The notes under the pieces: model-generated | The model's database searches: none | Seen by the model: the letters and a program-made list of their open reading frames with translations, nothing else | Told to the model about the DNA's origin: nothing | Shown here: positions 1-5,481 of the stretch, one piece after another | Numbering within the stretch: the stretch's first letter is position 1 | How the letters are laid out: every line of letters begins with the position of its first letter | Translations under genes and position numbers: made by a program | Origin: Porticoccaceae bacterium | Lineage (GTDB): Bacteria > Pseudomonadota > Gammaproteobacteria > Pseudomonadales > Porticoccaceae | Length of the DNA stretch: 5,481 bases | Direction of reading: 5' to 3' | Assembly: GCA_003448675.1 (NCBI GenBank) | Contig: DLXZ01000083.1 | Location: 1 to 5,481, forward strand

Positions 1-742
1 CCAGTGGGTAGTACTCTTCGCCAACCACTTTCAAGCCCAGTTTTTCAATGTGTTTTCTAGCGATTTTGTTGGAGGTTCGCGGCCAGATGTAATCCGAACC
101 GAGCAGGAAGAATTTTTTGGCGCCCTTTTCCTTCACCACCCAGTCGATGCCCGCGAGAATTTGCTGCGTGGCTTCCTGACCGGTGTAAATCACATTGGGC
201 GATTGCTCCAAACCTTCATAAAACGTTGGGTAATAAAGCATGCCGTTGTATTGCTCGAAGATCGGCAATACAGCTTTTCTGGATGCGGATGTCCAACAAC
301 CAAATACCGCCGCGACCTTGTCATTCACCAAAAGCTTTTTGGATTTTTCAGCAAACGTTGGCCAATCACTGGCGCCGTCTTCCTGGATATATTTAATCTG
401 TCGACCGAGCACACCACCCATTGCGTTAATCTGTTCTATCGCGAGTTTTTCCGCTTGCACGGAGCCTGTCTCACTAATGGCCATGGTGCCGGTCACGGAG
501 TGCAAAATACCGACAGTGACAGAGTCATCCGTCACCGCCAGGCCGGTGGTGTTTACTTCGGCCTGGGCAAGCTGCGCACCGCAAAATAGCAGCCCGCTCA
601 TCGCGGCAACGAACTTGCGCACAGGCCGGTGGTGATGGTGATGACCGCTATGATTTTTAGAGCCATCACGCCACGACTCCGACCGAGCCGCCGCACTAAT
701 CGAACCAGAAGAGAATCGTCTCCGAAAGATTTTACGCCACAT
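1..742 (-). CDS. urtA: Urea ABC transporter periplasmic substrate-binding protein, UrtA-type (3' end cut by window edge)
   Basis: This gene probably encodes the periplasmic receptor that delivers urea, or a related short amide, to an UrtBCDE importer. The visible 247 residues show UrtA family landmarks: VGILHSVTGTMAISETGS at about 75-92, VFGCWTSASRKAVLP near 140, the YYPTFYEGLEQSPN segment, YTGQEATQQI, and LLGSDYIWPRTSNKI near 215. About 170 residues are missing compared with the usual length of roughly 400-440. A signal peptide is clear: basic RPVRKF at 39-44, a hydrophobic core to about 59, and likely cleavage after AQA at 61. The start at 742 is chosen because AAGAGGG lies 9 bases upstream. 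It leaves an unusually long hydrophilic N-region of about 40 residues with a five-histidine run at 34-38. A GTG at 622 would give a compact signal peptide but lacks a good ribosome binding site. The gene is divergent from the sensor kinase operon, which suggests shared regulation. The family call is firm; urea as the exact ligand is inferred from the family. Confidence 0.93.
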   Translation of the reverse strand, partial: MWRKIFRRRFSSGSISAAARSESWRDGSKNHSGHHHHHRPVRKFVAAMSGLLFCGAQLAQAEVNTTGLAVTDDSVTVGILHSVTGTMAISETGSVQAEKLAIEQINAMGGVLGRQIKYIQEDGASDWPTFAEKSKKLLVNDKVAAVFGCWTSASRKAVLPIFEQYNGMLYYPTFYEGLEQSPNVIYTGQEATQQILAGIDWVVKEKGAKKFFLLGSDYIWPRTSNKIARKHIEKLGLKVVGEEYYPL

Positions 743-750
743 GTTTATTG

Positions 751-757
751 CCCTCTT
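751..757 (-). promoter_or_regulatory. Shine-Dalgarno site for the urtA-type gene
   Basis: On the minus strand this reads AAGAGGG, with the GAGG core 9 bases before the ATG at 742. It is the only good ribosome binding site near the candidate starts. It therefore favours the long N-terminus over the internal GTG at 622 or ATG at 601. Confidence 0.65.
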
Positions 758-801
758 TGATAAAAAGTTCACACCTTGAGCCGCACCTTGGGCGCCGCTG
801 T

Positions 802-836
802 CGGCCGCAACCCGGGCCGTGCTCCAAAGCTGGAGC
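802..836 (-). other. Two adjacent hairpins in the upstream leader of the urtA-type gene
   Basis: Two perfect inverted repeats sit side by side. GCTCCA at 821-826 pairs with TGGAGC at 831-836 across a 4-base loop, and CGGCC at 802-806 pairs with GGCCG at 815-819 across 8 bases. If the urtA transcript starts upstream of 836, both would fold in its leader about 60 bases before the start codon. No T-tract follows on either strand, so this does not look like an intrinsic terminator. The loops do not match the ACGR loops of mini-ykkC guanidine riboswitches. A regulatory role is only a possibility, since GC-rich DNA gives such short stems by chance. Confidence 0.35.
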
Positions 837-887
837 TGGCGATCCTGGTCATGGCGCACAGTATTTGCTGGTGTCGAAAATTAGGCC

Positions 888-927
888 ATGCGTCGAATGG
901 CCCCTTTGACTACGTCATTTGACGCAT
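888..927 (+). repeat. 14-pair inverted repeat / hairpin
   Basis: Bases 888-901 pair with 914-927 as a continuous 14-pair stem around a 12-base loop. Twelve pairs are Watson-Crick and two (895 with 920, 900 with 915) are G-T. Both become G-U wobbles in plus-strand RNA but A-C mismatches in minus-strand RNA, so a folded RNA would more naturally be a plus-strand one. Bases 884-889 and 897-902 (GGCCAT and ATGGCC) form a competing 6-pair stem that overlaps it. No T-tract follows, which argues against a terminator. It could be a protein-binding operator, a leader RNA element or a remnant of a small mobile repeat; the sequence alone does not decide. Confidence 0.55.
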
Positions 928-943
928 ACGATCGTCGCGCCGC

Positions 944-971
944 CTGACTTAGGCTATGGCGGATCTATAAA
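944..971 (+). promoter_or_regulatory. Weak sigma-70-like promoter candidate for the kinase operon
   Basis: CTGACT at 944-949 and TATAAA at 966-971 are separated by 16 bases, with fair matches to the -35 and -10 hexamers. A start just downstream would give an untranslated leader of nearly 300 bases before the ATG at 1273, containing the inverted repeats at 972-997 and 1147-1184. This is a pattern match by eye and could be chance. Confidence 0.2.
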
Positions 972-997
972 TTGGCTTTTCCAGCCTCTTGAGCCAA
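972..997. repeat. Short inverted repeat
   Basis: TTGGCT at 972-977 is perfectly complementary to AGCCAA at 992-997 across 14 bases. It directly follows the TATAAA candidate, where an operator could sit. A second alternative stem (CCAGC at 981-985 with GCTGG at 1005-1009) overlaps it. Each arm is short, so significance is low. Confidence 0.25.
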
Positions 998-1146
998 GGC
1001 AGCTGCTGGCGTGGGCCGCTCGCATGGTATGTAACTTGCCTGTTTTTAAATTCCAGGTGGCTTATAGCGTGCTGATAAACCTGGATAGATTAGAAGGTTA
1101 TTTGCCAACGAGATTCCCGCTTGATCAGGAGCCAGGTCATATCTAC

Positions 1147-1184
1147 GGGCCAAAAAACCACTCGCTCAGCGAGGCAGATGGCCC
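1147..1184. repeat. Nested palindrome: candidate operator or hairpin
   Basis: A perfect 13-base palindrome, CTCGCTCAGCGAG (1161-1173), lies inside a second perfect inverted repeat with arms GGGCCA (1147-1152) and TGGCCC (1179-1184). The inner dyad has a single central base, which suits a dimeric DNA-binding protein better than an RNA hairpin. It lies about 100 bases before the kinase start. A role as a binding site for the LuxR-type regulator or a nitrogen regulator is inference. Confidence 0.4.
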
Positions 1185-1235
1185 TCGTATATTCCACCTG
1201 CTCTTTGCTCAAAGTTAGCCGCTAAACCATCTTCG

Positions 1236-1255
1236 AAAAAGGGACAGACGCACTA
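1236..1255. repeat. GGGACAG-type motif, possible remnant of a REP/RAYT-associated sequence
   Basis: A short A-run followed by GGGACAGACGCACTACC resembles the GGGACAG sequences often seen next to REP-associated Y1 transposase (RAYT/IS200-like) genes in proteobacteria. No transposase is recognisable here and no second copy was noticed in the window. If real, it would be a relic that landed just before the kinase ribosome binding site. This rests on memory of a common motif and is tentative. Confidence 0.2.
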
Positions 1256-1257
1256 CC

Positions 1258-1262
1258 AAAGG
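1258..1262 (+). promoter_or_regulatory. Weak Shine-Dalgarno site for the sensor kinase gene
   Basis: AAAGG lies 10 bases before the ATG at 1273. An in-frame TAG at 1216-1218 follows the upstream open stretch, and no other ATG, GTG or TTG occurs in frame between it and 1273. The ATG at 1273 is therefore the only reasonable start despite the weak site. Confidence 0.45.
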
Positions 1263-1272
1263 CCTAGCCGGC

Positions 1273-4200
1273 ATGACGACACAGCAAAATATTTTTAGAG
1301 TCAGGCGCAACTACAATCGCTGGGTCGCTAACGAAACCCTTGAAGATTACGCGTTGCGCTTTACCGCTAAAAGCGCGCGTCGCTGGTCTGCGGCGCGAGT
1401 CAGCCATACTGCGCTGGGGGCAATTTCCTTTCTGGCGCTGGAAGCCATCGGTGGTGCGATTACCCTGAGTTACGGATTCACCAATACGGCGCTGGCCATC
1501 GCGGTGGTGGGCCTTATTATTTTCGCCACCGGTCTACCGATCAGTTACTACGCGACAAAATACGGCGTCGACGTGGATCTGCTAACCCGTGGCTCGGGCT
1601 TTGGCTATATCGGTTCTACTATCACCTCGCTCATCTATGCTTCGTTCACTTTTATATTTTTCGCCCTTGAGGCGGCGATCCTGGCCCTGGCGCTACAACA
1701 TTTATTTAGCGTACCCCTGTCACTGGGCTATTTGCTGAGCTCTTTCGTGGTGATTCCCATCGTCACCCACGGCATCACGCTGATTAGCCGCTTTCAATTG
1801 TGGACCCAACCGCTGTGGATTGTTTTGCAACTGTTGCCGTTTATCTATATCGGCGCCAAGGATATATCAGCGGTGGAGGATTGGACCCACTTTAGCGGCG
1901 TCGATGCCAGTGAGGGAGCGGGGTTTAATTTGCTGCTGTTTGGCGCTGCATCAGCGGTGATTTTTTCCTTGATCGCGCAAATCGGTGAGCAGGTGGACTT
2001 TCTGCGCTTTCTGCCGGCCCCAAAGGAAAAACCCTCACCGCGCTGGTGGTGCGCAATGATTGCAGGGGGCCCGGGCTGGATTGGCGTCGGCGTGCTAAAA
2101 ATATTTGCCGGTTCTTTTTTGGCAGTGCTGGCATTGCAGCACGGTATCCCCGCCAGCGAGGCTTCAGACCCGACCCAGATGTATCGCGTGGCATTTGGTT
2201 ATATCAGCAGCTCGCCCGAATTCGCACTGGCCTTGGCCGGTATTTTCGTGATCCTGTCCCAGCTTAAGATCAATGTCACTAACGCCTATGCTGGCTCTAT
2301 AGCATGGTCTAACTTTTTTGCGCGCCTGACTCACAACCATCCGGGGCGGGTAGTCTGGGTGGTGTTTAACGTGGTGATCGCCCTGCTACTGATGGAGCTT
2401 GGCGTCTACCAAGCGATAAAAGAAACCCTCGGTGTTTACGCCATCGTCGCCGTGGCCTGGGTCGGCACTCTGGTTGCGGATCTCGTGATCAACAAACCAC
2501 TGGAGCTGAGCCCTAAGAGCATCGAATTTCGCCGCGCCTATCTTTACGACATCAATCCGGTCGGGGTCGGCACAATGGTTCTGGCCTCTCTGATCGGCAT
2601 TTGCGCCCACTTCGAAACCTTTGGCGAAACCGCCCAGGCCCTGGCCTGTTATCTGACCCTAGTATCAACACTGCTAATTTCTCCAGCCATCGCCTGGCTG
2701 ACACGGGGCCGCTATTACATTGCCCGCGAGCCGGTGGTGATCCCCAGCAGCGATGGCATGAGCACCTGTTGTATCTGCGAGCACCGCTTCGAGAACGAGG
2801 ACATCGCCCAGTGCCCGGCCTACAATGGCCCGATTTGCTCACTGTGCTGCTCCCTGGATGCCCGCTGCCAGGATCGCTGTAAAGTCCGGGCCAGCATGTC
2901 GGAGCAAATGCTCACCCTGCTCAGCACCTTTTTACCCGCGCCGGTGCTACGACACCTCAACACCCGCATCGGCCATTTTCTGTCATTGACCACGATCAGC
3001 GCGGTGATCATCGGCCTGATGTTGGCAGCCACCTACGCTCAGATAGAAATCGCCGATGCGGCGGTGGCAGCGGTGGTCGACCAATTATTCTGGAAGCAGT
3101 TTTTTGTGCTGCTGATCATCGCCGCTGTCGCCGGCTGGCTGTTTGTGCTGACCCACGAAAGCCGCCACGTCGCTCAGGAGGAAAGCAACCACCAAACCGA
3201 ACTGCTACAGCGGGAAATTGCCGCCCACGAACAAACTGACCTGGAGCTGCAACAGGCCAAGGAACTGGCCGAAGCCGCAAACCTGGCTAAAAGCCGCTAC
3301 CTGACGGGCATCAGCCACGAGCTGCGCTCGCCCTTGAATGCAGTCATGGGCTACGCCCAACTCCTGGATAAAGATACAGAGGTGTCGACCAAGCAGAGTG
3401 AAGCGGTGCGGGTAATCCTGCGCGGCAGCGAACACCTCGCGGACCTGATCGAAGGACTGCTGGATATCTCCAAGATCGAAGCTGGCCGGCTGGACCTGCA
3501 CCGCAACGAGGTTCGCCTGCCCCAGTTGATGGACCAGATTGTCCATATGTTTCAGCTACAGGCCGAAGCCAAGGGGCTGGCCTTCAACTACTACTGCCAT
3601 TCCCCGCTGCCGGATATCGTCGCCACCGATGAAAAGCGCCTCCGCCAAATACTGATCAACCTGCTTTCCAATGCCATTAAATTCACCACCCACGGCAATG
3701 TCGATCTGGACCTGCGCTATCGCAATCAGGTGGCGGTGTTCTCGGTCACTGACTCCGGCCTTGGCATTGCGCCCGACAAGCTTGAGACGATTTTTCAACC
3801 TTTCGAGCAGATTCGCGAGGCCAATCAGCCCTCTCCCCCCGGCACCGGCCTGGGTCTGACCATCACCCGATTTTTAAGCGAAATTATGGGTGGGGAAATC
3901 ACCGTCACCAGCACACCGGGTAAGGGCAGCACCTTCACCGTCAGCCTGCTGCTGTCAGTGGTTGCAGAGCCCAAATCCGAAGTGGCAATAAACCGGGATA
4001 TTATCGGCTACCGGGGCGAGACCAAAACCGTGTTGGTGGTGGACGATGACGCCCGCCATCGCGCCCTGCTTGAGGACCTTTTGAGCCCGCTGGGCTTTGA
4101 TCTGATCCTGACCGGCGAGGCCCGAGAATGCCTGAGCCTGATGAGCGACTGCCGCCCTGATATCTGTCTGCTCGACATCGCCATGCCAGGCATGGACGGC

Positions 4201-4653
4201 TGGGCGCTGGCCCAGACCTTGCACAGACTGATGCCTGGGGTGCCCATCGTCATGATCTCGGCGGACGCCCGAGAGGGTGTACCGCTCGACCACAACTCGA
4301 CCCACATCAACTGTTCCGCTACTGATCACGTCGACTACCTGATCAAACCACTCAAGGTTGACCAATTACTGGACTGCCTGGCCCGCCACTTACAGATCGA
4401 CTGGATACTGCGCACCCCCACCCGACCAAGCGAACTCCAGGCGCCTATCACCGGCGTCGACTTGCCCCATCCCACGCGGGTGAGGCAATTGAGTGAACTC
4501 GCCGAAATCGGCCACCTACAGGGCTTGAAAGCACAGCTTGCGATGTTGAAAGAAGATAGCGGCACCAGCCCCGCCTTTATCAAATACCTCGATGGCGCCA
4601 TCTCTGAAGTACGCCTGGAACGCATTACCCGACTACGGGATATGGCCAAATGA
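1273..4653 (+). CDS. NCS1 permease-like hybrid sensor histidine kinase/response regulator
   Basis: This is an inner-membrane sensor kinase of 1126 residues. Residues 1-490 form an NCS1-type (cytosine/purine/allantoin/hydantoin) permease domain. It opens with the basic RRNYNRW motif and has about 12 hydrophobic segments, including GFGYIGSTITS near 109 and KINVTNAYAGS at 332-342. Residues 499-536 hold nine cysteines (499, 500, 502, 514, 522, 525, 526, 532, 536). Two more membrane helices (about 566-588 and 607-628) and a charged, probably coiled-coil linker follow. HisKA carries the phospho-acceptor H682 in SHELRSPLN. HATPase shows N800 in LLSNAIKF, D827 in DSGLGI, and GTGLGL at 857-862. The receiver has D924-D926, phospho-acceptor D968, S996 and K1025. 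A helical tail to 1126 has no evident Hpt histidine motif. All catalytic boxes look intact. The gene is operonic with the following regulator and divergent from the urtA-type gene. The ligand is unknown; a nitrogen compound is inferred from the NCS1 domain and the neighbour. The domain fusion is read directly in one uninterrupted frame. Confidence 0.95.
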   Translation: MTTQQNIFRVRRNYNRWVANETLEDYALRFTAKSARRWSAARVSHTALGAISFLALEAIGGAITLSYGFTNTALAIAVVGLIIFATGLPISYYATKYGVDVDLLTRGSGFGYIGSTITSLIYASFTFIFFALEAAILALALQHLFSVPLSLGYLLSSFVVIPIVTHGITLISRFQLWTQPLWIVLQLLPFIYIGAKDISAVEDWTHFSGVDASEGAGFNLLLFGAASAVIFSLIAQIGEQVDFLRFLPAPKEKPSPRWWCAMIAGGPGWIGVGVLKIFAGSFLAVLALQHGIPASEASDPTQMYRVAFGYISSSPEFALALAGIFVILSQLKINVTNAYAGSIAWSNFFARLTHNHPGRVVWVVFNVVIALLLMELGVYQAIKETLGVYAIVAVAWVGTLVADLVINKPLELSPKSIEFRRAYLYDINPVGVGTMVLASLIGICAHFETFGETAQALACYLTLVSTLLISPAIAWLTRGRYYIAREPVVIPSSDGMSTCCICEHRFENEDIAQCPAYNGPICSLCCSLDARCQDRCKVRASMSEQMLTLLSTFLPAPVLRHLNTRIGHFLSLTTISAVIIGLMLAATYAQIEIADAAVAAVVDQLFWKQFFVLLIIAAVAGWLFVLTHESRHVAQEESNHQTELLQREIAAHEQTDLELQQAKELAEAANLAKSRYLTGISHELRSPLNAVMGYAQLLDKDTEVSTKQSEAVRVILRGSEHLADLIEGLLDISKIEAGRLDLHRNEVRLPQLMDQIVHMFQLQAEAKGLAFNYYCHSPLPDIVATDEKRLRQILINLLSNAIKFTTHGNVDLDLRYRNQVAVFSVTDSGLGIAPDKLETIFQPFEQIREANQPSPPGTGLGLTITRFLSEIMGGEITVTSTPGKGSTFTVSLLLSVVAEPKSEVAINRDIIGYRGETKTVLVVDDDARHRALLEDLLSPLGFDLILTGEARECLSLMSDCRPDICLLDIAMPGMDGWALAQTLHRLMPGVPIVMISADAREGVPLDHNSTHINCSATDHVDYLIKPLKVDQLLDCLARHLQIDWILRTPTRPSELQAPITGVDLPHPTRVRQLSELAEIGHLQGLKAQLAMLKEDSGTSPAFIKYLDGAISEVRLERITRLRDMAK
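4650..4653 (+). other. ATGA start/stop overlap coupling kinase and regulator genes
   Basis: The ATG of the response regulator overlaps the TGA of the kinase gene as ATGA. No strong separate ribosome binding site is seen just upstream, so translational coupling is likely. This ties expression of kinase and regulator together and supports their being a cognate pair. Confidence 0.85.
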
Positions 4654-5481
4654 GCCCGACCGACGATGGCGCCGTAGTGCTGGTAGTCGACGATTCCGCC
4701 GATACACTGAGCCTGGTCAGCCAGATCCTCGAACACGAGGACTTGCGAGTATTAATCGCGCTGGACGGCGATCAGGCGCTAAAAATTGCGCGCAAAATGC
4801 AGCCCGATATCGTCCTGCTCGACGCCCTGATGCCCAATGTGGACGGCTTTGACACCTGCCGCGCTCTGAAAAAAGAAGCGCCTCTACGCAACACACCGAT
4901 CATATTTATGACCGGGCTCAGCGAGACCGAGTACATTGTCAAAGGCCTGGAGGCCGGCGGCGTCGACTATATAACCAAGCCGATCGTCGCCCAGGAGTTG
5001 ATCGCTCGCATTCGCGTCCACCTCGGCAATGCGCGCATGGCCCGAAGCGCACGAGAGGCGTTAGACAGTGCCGGACAAAACATCTTCACCACCGACCACT
5101 ACGGCCGCATTCAATGGGCCACGCCCGGCGCCTACGCTCAGTTCGAGGCCAGTGGTGCCGATAGTCGGTGGCTCAATACCTGTTTATCAGACATACTTAA
5201 AAACTGGCTCAGCCACAATCCGAGCGCAGCCAGCCAGATAAACCTGGCCGCCCCCATGAAGCCTCTGCCCTGCAAGCTACTCCATCAAACACAACCTGGA
5301 AACTATTTTTTCCGTTTGATTACCGTCGATGAAGACAGTGATCTGGAACTGCTGAGACAAACCTTTGGGCTTACCGAGCGCGAGGCAGAAGTGCTGTTGT
5401 GGATCAGCCACGGGAAAACCAACCGGGAAATCGCATTGATTCTAGACATGAGCCCACGCACGGTGAACAAACATCTGGAGC
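4650..5481 (+). CDS. Response regulator with receiver, PAS-like middle region and LuxR-type HTH (3' end cut by window edge)
   Basis: This is a cytoplasmic transcription factor, very likely the output partner of the upstream kinase. The receiver spans about residues 8-126, with acidic D14 and D15, phospho-acceptor D58 in LLDALMPN, T88 and K110 in ITKP; the T88-K110 spacing is standard. Residues about 138-230 form a middle region beginning AGQNIFTTDHYGRIQWATP, which reads like the start of a divergent PAS fold. This sets it apart from the shorter NarL/FixJ receiver-HTH layout. The C-terminal part shows the LuxR/GerE signature: LTEREAEVL at 241-249, GKTNREIA at 255-262, then MSPRTVNKHLE at 267-277. 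The last visible codon falls inside the recognition helix, so only about 20-30 residues should be missing. The start is fixed by the ATGA overlap. Target genes are not shown; the divergent urtA-type gene and its own operon are the natural candidates. Confidence 0.93.
   Translation, partial: MSPTDDGAVVLVVDDSADTLSLVSQILEHEDLRVLIALDGDQALKIARKMQPDIVLLDALMPNVDGFDTCRALKKEAPLRNTPIIFMTGLSETEYIVKGLEAGGVDYITKPIVAQELIARIRVHLGNARMARSAREALDSAGQNIFTTDHYGRIQWATPGAYAQFEASGADSRWLNTCLSDILKNWLSHNPSAASQINLAAPMKPLPCKLLHQTQPGNYFFRLITVDEDSDLELLRQTFGLTEREAEVLLWISHGKTNREIALILDMSPRTVNKHLE

Larger units (their letters stand above)
743..1272. other. Divergent intergenic region, no recognisable gene
   Basis: About 530 bases separate the two divergent starts. 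No protein family is recognisable here in the frames examined. An open frame at 919-1218 begins with TTG, has no convincing ribosome binding site and gives a 99-residue product with no recognised motif, so it is not annotated. The region holds several inverted repeats (802-836, 888-927, 972-997, 1147-1184), a weak sigma-70-like candidate at 944-971 and a GGGACAG motif near 1241. Both promoters should lie here. No sigma-54 type GG-N10-GC site was found in the stretches scanned on either strand, which does not exclude one. Confidence 0.75.

Noticed and set aside
572..592. Possible lipobox cysteine (C54) in the UrtA-type signal peptide
   Set aside because: The residues before the cysteine (L, L, F) do not fit the lipobox because phenylalanine sits at -1. 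A normal AQA cleavage site is present a few residues later.
50..635. Two overlapping plus-strand open frames opposite the urtA-type gene
   Set aside because: They are antisense shadows of a clearly recognisable UrtA reading frame and have no motifs of their own.
713..724. Twin-arginine export motif at residues 7-10 (RRRF) of the UrtA-type protein
   Set aside because: No hydrophobic stretch follows closely; the hydrophobic core begins more than 30 residues later with its own basic residues, so Sec export is more likely.
884..907. Intrinsic terminator formed by GGCCAT/ATGGCC followed by TTT
   Set aside because: Only three T residues follow after further C residues, the stem is short, and it lies between divergent genes where no terminator is expected.
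919..1218. 99-residue open frame on the plus strand in the intergenic region
   Set aside because: It starts with TTG inside the 14-pair hairpin, has no good ribosome binding site, and its product shows no recognised motif. It shares the frame of the kinase gene by chance, separated by a TAG. It is left as non-coding, though a degraded gene cannot be fully excluded.
743..1272. CRISPR array, tRNA gene or known riboswitch in the intergenic region
   Set aside because: No regularly spaced direct repeats, no cloverleaf with a T-loop consensus, and no match to guanidine-type loop motifs were seen.
1925..4736. Multiple open frames antisense or out of frame within the kinase gene
   Set aside because: They lie within a continuous frame with recognisable domains; their translations are rich in arginine, proline or histidine and match nothing known.

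Overview
The window holds two divergent transcription units. It probably comes from a proteobacterium, most likely an environmental (possibly marine) gammaproteobacterium. That placement is inference, from the style of the proteins, the moderately high G+C and ordinary Shine-Dalgarno/ATG starts. No rRNA or taxonomic marker is present.

Left part (1-742, minus strand): the first 247 codons of a urtA-type gene for a periplasmic urea-binding protein of an ABC transporter. It runs off the left edge. The rest of a urtABCDE operon would be expected there but is not visible.

Middle (743-1272): a divergent intergenic region of about 530 bp with no recognisable gene. It holds several inverted repeats, the clearest being a 14-pair hairpin at 888-927. 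It also holds a nested palindrome at 1147-1184 and a GGGACAG motif just before the next gene. Promoters for both directions must lie in or near here, but only a weak candidate can be picked by eye.

Right part (1273-5481, plus strand): a two-gene signalling operon joined by a 4-bp ATGA overlap. The first gene encodes a 1126-residue hybrid histidine kinase. Its sensor is a complete NCS1-type permease-like membrane domain (nucleobase/allantoin/hydantoin transporter family), followed by a nine-cysteine cluster, two further membrane helices, HisKA, HATPase and a receiver domain. The second, truncated by the right edge, encodes a response regulator with receiver, a divergent PAS-like middle region and a LuxR-type helix-turn-helix.

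Working model (inference): the permease-like kinase senses, and perhaps transports, a nitrogen compound such as urea, a purine, allantoin or a hydantoin. It signals to the LuxR-type regulator, which controls the divergent urea uptake genes and possibly its own operon. The layout resembles CbrA, in which an SLC5 transporter domain is fused to a histidine kinase, but uses a different transporter superfamily branch. The most interesting items are the permease-kinase fusion beside urtA, the cysteine cluster between permease and kinase, and the unexplained palindromes in the shared promoter region.
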